Shown here: piece after piece, positions 58,999 to 64,000 of the stretch
How the letters are laid out: each line of letters starts with the position of its first letter
Numbering within the stretch: the stretch's first letter is position 1
DNA from: an uncultured Eggerthellaceae bacterium
GTDB taxonomy: Bacteria > Actinomycetota > Coriobacteriia > Coriobacteriales > Eggerthellaceae
NCBI GenBank assembly: GCA_949840905.1
Contig: CATKXW010000008.1
Coordinates: 1 to 64,000 of the forward strand
DNA length: 64,000 nucleotides
Direction of reading: 5' to 3'
Notes under the pieces: model-generated
The model's database searches: none
The model's input: the letters and a program-made list of their open reading frames with translations, nothing else
Told to the model about the DNA's origin: nothing
Position numbers and translations under genes: made by a program

Positions 58999-59032
58999 TA
59001 TCCTATGGTCACAGGCATAGCACCTGAGGATA
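58999..59032 (-). terminator. Possible attenuator between ilvN and ilvC
   Basis: On the minus strand TATCCT (59032-59027) pairs with AGGATA (59004-58999), with inner CAGG/CCTG, and is followed by GTTTTC. It could lower ilvC expression relative to ilvBN. The helix has internal loops, so it is weak. Confidence 0.35.
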
Positions 59033-59037
59033 TTCCC

Positions 59038-59520
59038 TCATTCCTTGCTGTTGCGGCTCATGGCTATCTTGCCGGTGCGCACTATCTCCTTTATGCCGTA
59101 AGCGCGGAAGAGATCCTCGAGCCCTTTCAGCTTCTCGCCGTCACCGGTGGCCTCGATGGTGAGGGAATTGCGCCCCACATCCACGATCTTGGCGCGGAAG
59201 ATGTTAGCTATCTCGATGATCTCGTTGCGGCGTTCGGCTGAGGCATTCACCTTGTACAGAACCAGTTCCCGCTCGATAGCCCCCTCGTCGGTGAGATCGG
59301 TTATCTTGTGGATGCTGATGAGCTTGTGGAGCTGCTTGGTTATCTGCTCGTAAGCCACCTCGTCAGCGTTCACGATGGCCGTCACTCGCGACATGGTGGC
59401 ATCTTCGGTAGGACCGACGGAAAGCGACTCGATGTTGAAGCCGCGACGGGAGATGAGGCCGGTGACGCGCGAGAGCACACCGGGCTTGTTCTCCACCAGA
59501 ACTGAGAGCACATGCTTCAT
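59038..59520 (-). CDS. ilvN: Acetolactate synthase small (regulatory) subunit
   Basis: 160 residues. The N-terminal ACT domain shows VLVENKPGVLSRVTGLISRR and FNIESLSVGPTED, which binds valine for feedback control. The C-terminal domain is typical of IlvH/IlvN. The ATG overlaps the ilvB stop as ATGA. Confidence 0.95.
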   Translation of the reverse strand: MKHVLSVLVENKPGVLSRVTGLISRRGFNIESLSVGPTEDATMSRVTAIVNADEVAYEQITKQLHKLISIHKITDLTDEGAIERELVLYKVNASAERRNEIIEIANIFRAKIVDVGRNSLTIEATGDGEKLKGLEDLFRAYGIKEIVRTGKIAMSRNSKE

Positions 59521-61565
59521 GCCGCTCCTCCTTCCTCGTCAGCGAAGCGCTCTTGGACCGTCGCCGCATCGAGGCGCTGGCCCTTATCAGCGGGATCGCT
59601 CTCCCACCGGCCACCGAACTGGGCATCTATCTGAGCGCAGGCAGAACGAGCCGTCGCCTTCTGAGCGCGACCAGTGCCAGCCACAGCACCTTCGGGCACC
59701 TCGGTGCGCACAGCGCCCACGGCCACATCGATGGCGCCCATGACATCGTCAAGAGCCGCCCCTGGCGCCACCATCGGGTACACGTTCTGCTCCGCCGATA
59801 TGGCCACGTCGAGCAGATAGGGCTTCTCGCTGGCCAACATGCGGGCGATAGCCGCTGCCACCTCGCTCGGCTTCTCGATGCGCTCCCCCTCCCATCCGTA
59901 GGCCGCCGCCAGCTTCGGCAGGTCGGGCACGGGTTCGAGCAGCGTCTGCGAATAGCGCTCGCCATAGAACAGCTTCTGCCATTGGTGCACCATGCCCAAG
60001 GCGCGATTGTCCATGACCAGCACCTTCACCGGCACCTCATTTATCGCGGCGGTGGCCATCTCCTGAGAGTTCATCTGGAACGATCCGTCGCCAGCGATGC
60101 ATACCACCTGTGAGGCGGGCTTAGCGATGGCCGCGCCGATGGCGGCCGGAAAACCGAAGCCCATGGTGCCCAGTCCCCCGCTGCTCAAAAACGTTCGCGG
60201 TCGCTCGCGGTCGATGAACTGGTGGGCCCACATCTGATGCTGGCCCACTTCGGTGGTCACGATGGAGCGCTCAGGATCGAGCTGCGAGGACAGCTCGCGC
60301 ATGACCAGCTCAGGCACTATCTGCTCATCATCGTCGCCCACGTTGGGATGATAGAACGGATAGCGCGCGCGCCAAGCGGCGATGCGCTGCAGCCACGCTT
60401 CGGTGCGCGAGGTCGCACCGTCCTTCTCCAGCTGCTCCACCAACCCTTCCAGCACGCCCTTCACATCGCCCACGATGGGCACCTGAGCTTCTCGTATCTT
60501 GCCTATCTCAGCCGGGTCGATGTCGATATGGATCACCTGAGCGGCTGGCGCGAACTCCGACAAGCGCCCTGTCACCCGATCGGAGAACCGCGCTCCCACC
60601 GCGATGAGCAGGTCGGTCTCGGTCATGGCTAGATTCGAGTACTTCGCCCCGTGCATGCCCACCGCACCGAGGTTCAGCGGATGGCTCGCGGGTAGCGCCC
60701 CCTTCCCCATCAGGGTGACCACCGCGGGAATGCCCATCATATCGACCAAGCGCTCCAGCTCAGCGCTGGCTTCCGAGCTCACCACGCCACCGCCCACGTA
60801 CAGTAGCGGGCGCTCGGCTGTCTCGATGAGCCTGCACGCCGCCCGTATCTGCTTGGCATTGCCGCGATAGGTGGGCTTGTACGACGGGATGTTCACCTCA
60901 TCGGGGTACTCGAAAACCATAGGAGAGCCGGCCAGGTCGCTCGGGATATCGATGAGCACCGGCCCGGGACGGCCCGTGGCAGCGATATGAAATGCCTCAC
61001 GGAACGTGCTGGTCAGCTCATCGGTGGACTGCAGAAGGTAGGAATGCTTCACCACTGGCATGGTGATGCCCACGATATCCGACTCTTGGAACGAATCGGT
61101 GCCGATGATGGCCCGAGGCACCTGGCCGGTGATGACCACTAAGGGAATGGAATCCATATAGGCCGTCGCGATGCCGGTCACGGTATTGGTGGCGCCGGGA
61201 CCGCTGGTCACGATGGCCACGCCAGGGCGGCCCGTGGCCCGAGCATAACCATCGGCCATATGCACCGCGCCCTGCTCATGACGGGCGAGCACGTGAGTTA
61301 TCATCTCGGAATCATAGAGGGCGTCATATATCTTGATGGCCTGACCGCCCGGATAGCCGAACACCGTGTCGACGCCTTCGGCTTCGAGGGAGGCCACCAC
61401 TGCCTCAGCACCGCGCATCTGACGCCCCTGCTTGTCGGTGCGCGATCCGAGACCGCGGGGCGCCCCCACGCTCGCTGCCGTGCGAGAGCTCGTCACCTTG
61501 CGCTTGGCCTCTCTCTTCGCACCTTGCCCCGATCCGCTCTTCGTCTTCTCCTCGGTCTGTTTCAT
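59517..61565 (-). CDS. ilvB: Acetolactate synthase large subunit with extended termini
   Basis: 682 residues versus about 560-600 in most relatives. It is a thiamine-diphosphate enzyme. Core motifs: VFGYPGGQAIKIYDAL, the catalytic Glu in ARHEQGAVHMADGYARATG, FLSSGGLGTMGFGFPAAIGA, and GDGSFQMN for the cofactor. The first 49 residues are Lys/Arg/Ser/Thr-rich and the last 70 are Ala/Glu-rich with AQIDAQFGGRW; both look disordered. A start at Met50 would remove the N-terminal part, but the ATG at 61565 overlaps the ilvD stop as ATGA, which supports the long form. Catalysis needs the IlvN partner. Confidence 0.94.
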   Translation of the reverse strand: MKQTEEKTKSGSGQGAKREAKRKVTSSRTAASVGAPRGLGSRTDKQGRQMRGAEAVVASLEAEGVDTVFGYPGGQAIKIYDALYDSEMITHVLARHEQGAVHMADGYARATGRPGVAIVTSGPGATNTVTGIATAYMDSIPLVVITGQVPRAIIGTDSFQESDIVGITMPVVKHSYLLQSTDELTSTFREAFHIAATGRPGPVLIDIPSDLAGSPMVFEYPDEVNIPSYKPTYRGNAKQIRAACRLIETAERPLLYVGGGVVSSEASAELERLVDMMGIPAVVTLMGKGALPASHPLNLGAVGMHGAKYSNLAMTETDLLIAVGARFSDRVTGRLSEFAPAAQVIHIDIDPAEIGKIREAQVPIVGDVKGVLEGLVEQLEKDGATSRTEAWLQRIAAWRARYPFYHPNVGDDDEQIVPELVMRELSSQLDPERSIVTTEVGQHQMWAHQFIDRERPRTFLSSGGLGTMGFGFPAAIGAAIAKPASQVVCIAGDGSFQMNSQEMATAAINEVPVKVLVMDNRALGMVHQWQKLFYGERYSQTLLEPVPDLPKLAAAYGWEGERIEKPSEVAAAIARMLASEKPYLLDVAISAEQNVYPMVAPGAALDDVMGAIDVAVGAVRTEVPEGAVAGTGRAQKATARSACAQIDAQFGGRWESDPADKGQRLDAATVQERFADEEGGAA

Positions 61566-63235
61566 GCCACATACGCTCCTTCGTCTGCGGAAGATACCGA
61601 ACGTGCATATTTCGCCAGCACCCCATGATCATGCTTGGGCGCAGGAGGCCGCCATGCTCGCCTGCGAGCTGCCAGCTCTTCATCGGAAACGTTCAACGTG
61701 AGCCTGCCGCCCTCGATATCGACGGTGATGGCATCGCCCTCGCAGACCAGCGCGATAGGGCCGCCCGCAGCCGCCTCAGGGCTCACATGGCCCACCGCCG
61801 GCCCTTTCGTCGCGCCAGAGAAGCGCCCGTCGGTGATCAGCGCTACGCTGCTGGAGAGACCTCGGCCGCAAATGGCACTGGTAGGTGCCAGCATCTCGCG
61901 CATCCCCGGGCCGCCTTTCGGCCCCTCGTAGCGTATGACCACCACATCGCCCGGGCTTATCGCGCCTCCGTCGATGGCCGCGCACGCCTCTTCTTCCGAC
62001 TCGAACACGCGTGCAGGGCCAGTGTGCACCATCATGGACGGATCGACGGCCGCCTTCTTCACGATGGCCCCGTTCGGTGCCATGTTGCCATGGAGCACCT
62101 GCAGTGCCCCTCGGACCGTGAAGGGACGATCATGGGTGCGGCACACCTCCCCGTCTGCCGGTCTCGTCCACGAATCCAGATAAGCGGGCAGCGGGCCCAT
62201 GCACGTGAGGGCGTCTTGGTCGAGCAACCCGAGAGCAGCCAGCTCATGCATGACCACCGGCACGCCCCCGACGCGATGAAGATCCAGCAAAGGACGCGGA
62301 CCGCTCGGTTGCAGCTTCACCAGATGAGGCGTGCGAGCGCTCGCAGCATCCCAGTCATCCATGGTGATAGGATGACCGGCCGCTCTCGCGATGGCCGTCA
62401 GATGCAGCACCGTGTTAGTGGAACCGCCGAAGGCCATGTCGCACTCCATGGCGTTATGGATGGCCGCTCCATCGAGGATATCCTTGAACGCGACCCCCTT
62501 CTCCACCAGCTCCATCACCTTCATCCCCGCATGCTTAGCGAGACGCAGCCGCTCGGAGTACACAGCGGGGATGGTGCCATTGCCGGGCAACGCTATGCCC
62601 AACGCCTCGCACAAGCAGTTCATGGAGTTCGCTGTGAACATGCCCGAGCAGCTGCCGCAGCTCGGGCAAGCGGTATTCTCGAAACGAGCTAGCTCCTCTT
62701 CGGTCATGGCACCGGCCGCTACGCTGGCCGCGCCATCGAACAGCGTGTTGAGGTCGGTGGTGGGTGCGCCCTCTTGCGGCGCAGCTCCAGGCAACATGGG
62801 ACCGCCCGACACGAACACCGTGGGGATGTTGGTCCGCAGAGCGCCCAGTATCATGCCCGGCACCACCTTGTCGCAGTTCGGGATGCACACCATGCCATCG
62901 AAGCTATGACCCTGCACGGCGCATTCCAGCGAATCAGCGATGACCTCGCGAGATACGAGTGAATAATGCATGCCGTCATGGTTCATGGCGATGCCGTCGC
63001 ACACGCCTATGGTGGATATCTCGAAGGGAACGCCGCCGGCCATGATGATACCGGCCTTCACTGCCTCGGCTATCTTGTCGAGGTTCATATGCCCGGGGAT
63101 GATGTCGTTCCGAGAATTGATGATGGCGATGAAGGGTCGCTCCATCTCCTCATCGGTGATCCCGTCAGCTTTGAGCAAGCTGCGGTGAGGGGCGCGGGCC
63201 ACGCCGCGCTTTATTCGATCGCTCCGCATCGCCAT
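61562..63235 (-). CDS. ilvD: Dihydroxy-acid dehydratase
   Basis: 557 residues. It makes the 2-keto acids for valine and isoleucine with an iron-sulfur cluster. Cluster Cys are in CIPNCDKVVPGM and CPSCGSCSGMFTANSMNC; HLTAIARAAG and the C-terminal TDGRFSGATKG are typical. It heads the operon. The Shine-Dalgarno-like GAAAGG is inside the base of a leader hairpin at 63248-63306. Confidence 0.96.
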   Translation of the reverse strand: MAMRSDRIKRGVARAPHRSLLKADGITDEEMERPFIAIINSRNDIIPGHMNLDKIAEAVKAGIIMAGGVPFEISTIGVCDGIAMNHDGMHYSLVSREVIADSLECAVQGHSFDGMVCIPNCDKVVPGMILGALRTNIPTVFVSGGPMLPGAAPQEGAPTTDLNTLFDGAASVAAGAMTEEELARFENTACPSCGSCSGMFTANSMNCLCEALGIALPGNGTIPAVYSERLRLAKHAGMKVMELVEKGVAFKDILDGAAIHNAMECDMAFGGSTNTVLHLTAIARAAGHPITMDDWDAASARTPHLVKLQPSGPRPLLDLHRVGGVPVVMHELAALGLLDQDALTCMGPLPAYLDSWTRPADGEVCRTHDRPFTVRGALQVLHGNMAPNGAIVKKAAVDPSMMVHTGPARVFESEEEACAAIDGGAISPGDVVVIRYEGPKGGPGMREMLAPTSAICGRGLSSSVALITDGRFSGATKGPAVGHVSPEAAAGGPIALVCEGDAITVDIEGGRLTLNVSDEELAARRRAWRPPAPKHDHGVLAKYARSVSSADEGAYVA

Positions 63236-63561
63236 GGACTTTCACCGGCCTTTCCTTCTCTTCACGAGCGGTCGCAGCTCAGAGCGAAGAGAGAAGGGTG
63301 AAAGGCAAGGCCTTCGCAGAAACGAAGGTCGAGGATCGCTTCCTATGAGGCGATCCATCACGGCCGTGACGGCAAGCCGTGTTCCCGGTTCGATATTACC
63401 GGCCCTGCGCACCCGACGGTGAGTCTGGCAGTGGCGCATGGCGTTCACGATCGAACTGCTCGGAGGTGCCTTTCGGACCGCCTTACCGCCTGCTCTCACC
63501 TATCGCAGGCTCTCTGTGGGATAAGGTTCGCCCCTACTTTCCTCGTCAACGCATTTGCTCG
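63236..63561 (-). promoter_or_regulatory. Leader region of the ilvDBNC operon
   Basis: About 325 bases without a convincing gene. On the minus strand it contains TTGACG (63549-63544) with a poor -10 (TTATCC) at 19 bases, a hairpin GCCTGC/GCAGGC (63488-63510), a perfect GGATCGC/GCGATCC stem (63333-63339 and 63350-63356), CCTTCG/CGAAGG (63311-63328), and the long hairpin next to ilvD. I find neither a T-box sequence nor a leader peptide rich in Leu, Ile or Val. Confidence 0.45.
63248..63306 (-). promoter_or_regulatory. Hairpin next to the ilvD start
   Basis: GCCTTTCCTTCTCTTC (63248-63263) pairs with GAAGAGAGAAGG...GAAAGGC (63286-63306) with a small bulge, forming a stem of about 16 base pairs. 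Its lower arm contains AAGGAAAGG, the only ribosome-binding-like sequence near the ilvD ATG, 13 bases upstream. Folding could hide it. Confidence 0.5.
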
Positions 63562-63915
63562 CTATGGGATTGTGATCGCATCAGTATACTCTTCATCGAC
63601 CGCATCGCAAGGGCACAGATCAGGGAACGTCTCCCTTAGAGCGGCGAGAAAGCCATCCTCATCTTGAGCGCTGGCCAACACCGCCAGCTTCTGCGCACGC
63701 GAGAGGCGCTTGAAACGGCTCTCGGCGCTCATGGCCTCATGCTTGGTGGGAAACGCCGCGCACGCCTCCAACATGACCGGACGGCGCGCCTTGGTGTACT
63801 TGGCGCCCTTGCCTGCGTTGTGGGCAGCGATGCGCGCTTCCACGTCCACCGCATATCCCGCGTACAGCGTGCCGTCGGCACAGCGGAGCACGTACATATG
63901 ATGGCCTGTTCCCAC
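63562..63915 (-). CDS. GIY-YIG nuclease superfamily protein (UPF0213/YhbQ type)
   Basis: 117 residues. MYVLRCADGTLYAGYAVDVEARIAAHNAGKG is the short stand-alone GIY-YIG domain (shown in parts: YVLRC, LYAGY, then HNAGKGAKYTKARRPV). Conserved Arg follows and Glu lies in KHEAMSAESRFKRL. These small proteins are widespread; YhbQ-like ones may cleave branched or damaged DNA, unproven. GTG at 63915 (AAGGG 7 bases upstream) keeps the first strand complete; ATG at 63897 is the alternative. It lies just after a terminator. Confidence 0.88.
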   Translation of the reverse strand: MGTGHHMYVLRCADGTLYAGYAVDVEARIAAHNAGKGAKYTKARRPVMLEACAAFPTKHEAMSAESRFKRLSRAQKLAVLASAQDEDGFLAALRETFPDLCPCDAVDEEYTDAITIP

Positions 63916-63931
63916 CCGAGAGCCCTTCCAC

Positions 63932-63960
63932 GAAAAAGCGCCCTTCCGAAGAAGGGCGCT
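63932..63960 (-). terminator. Intrinsic terminator of an upstream minus-strand gene
   Basis: AGCGCCCTTC (63937-63946) and GAAGGGCGCT (63951-63960) form a perfect 10-base stem with a CGAA loop, followed on the minus strand by TTTTTCG. The gene it serves lies mostly beyond the window; a frame ending Glu-Lys-Leu-Ser-stop at 63986-64000 may be its end. Confidence 0.85.
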
Positions 63961-64000
63961 CCATCCATCTCTTCGAAACTTTGAGCTAGGAGAGCTTCTC

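Noticed and set aside
63242-63499. Possible leader peptide for ilvD
   Set aside because: Translated residues are Arg/Pro/Ser-rich, not a run of Leu, Ile or Val, and no T-box core (such as GGTACCGCG) was found.

Overview
The window is a GC-rich stretch of a bacterial chromosome, most likely from an anaerobic actinobacterium of the Coriobacteriia (Eggerthellales-like). This is inferred from the gene set: a Tat-exported membrane [NiFe] hydrogenase, a folP-folK fusion beside ftsH and hpt, a FabK-type fatty acid synthesis cluster, AGCS symporters, Mo/W transport, and very large cell-surface proteins with Listeria-Bacteroides repeats. No taxonomic search was possible. I see no prophage, insertion sequence, CRISPR array or rRNA. 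Most genes lie on the minus strand.

Layout from left to right. (1) 1-3.7 kb is accessory: the start of a secreted BspA-like protein (cut by the window edge), a 680-base gap with two interleaved inverted repeats, a radical SAM protein, and a DUF4143-type ATPase whose -35 box sits inside an inverted repeat. (2) 3.7-8.6 kb is the hydrogenase locus: hyaABC, an intrinsic terminator, then a separately promoted membrane protein and maturation protease. (3) 8.8-26.3 kb is a minus-strand housekeeping block: pheA, mntP, mutY-like, a degenerate AAA+ protein, birA, folP-folK, ftsH, hpt, a UbiB-like kinase with a phasin-like protein, proS, ispG, an LCP protein and murA. (4) 26.7-30.1 kb is modABCD for molybdate or tungstate uptake. 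(5) 30.4-32 kb is an AGCS symporter.

(6) 32.1-40.9 kb is the fatty acid synthesis cluster: fabH diverges from acpP-fabK-fabD-fabG-fabF-fabZ-accDA. The order matches the streptococcal cluster except that accB and accC are missing. The accDA protein is a single chain that carries, in front of AccD, a degenerate domain that looks like the N-terminal domain of biotin carboxylase. A perfect six-copy GTTCTAG array separates it from a convergent gene for a tail-anchored protein. (7) 42-44.6 kb is copper homeostasis (csoR-copA) with a perfect palindromic operator. (8) 44.6-53.9 kb holds a DUF554 membrane protein and a roughly 2,800-residue secreted, wall-anchored zinc metalloprotease of the M26/Zmp type with seven InlB-like repeats.

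(9) 54.2-56.4 kb has tRNA-Gly(TCC) and a second AGCS symporter under a glycine riboswitch. (10) 56.4-63.2 kb has rdgB, murI and the ilvD-ilvB-ilvN-ilvC set for branched-chain amino acids, with ATGA overlaps linking ilvD, ilvB and ilvN. A GIY-YIG protein and an upstream gene's terminator close the window. Two peptidoglycan-precursor genes, murA and murI, have a TATAAT box 6-7 bases before their ATG and no ribosome binding site, so both may be leaderless.

The items most worth follow-up are the AccC-remnant/AccD/AccA fusion, the giant M26-like protease, the degenerate AAA+ protein, the glycine riboswitch, and the interleaved repeats near the left edge.
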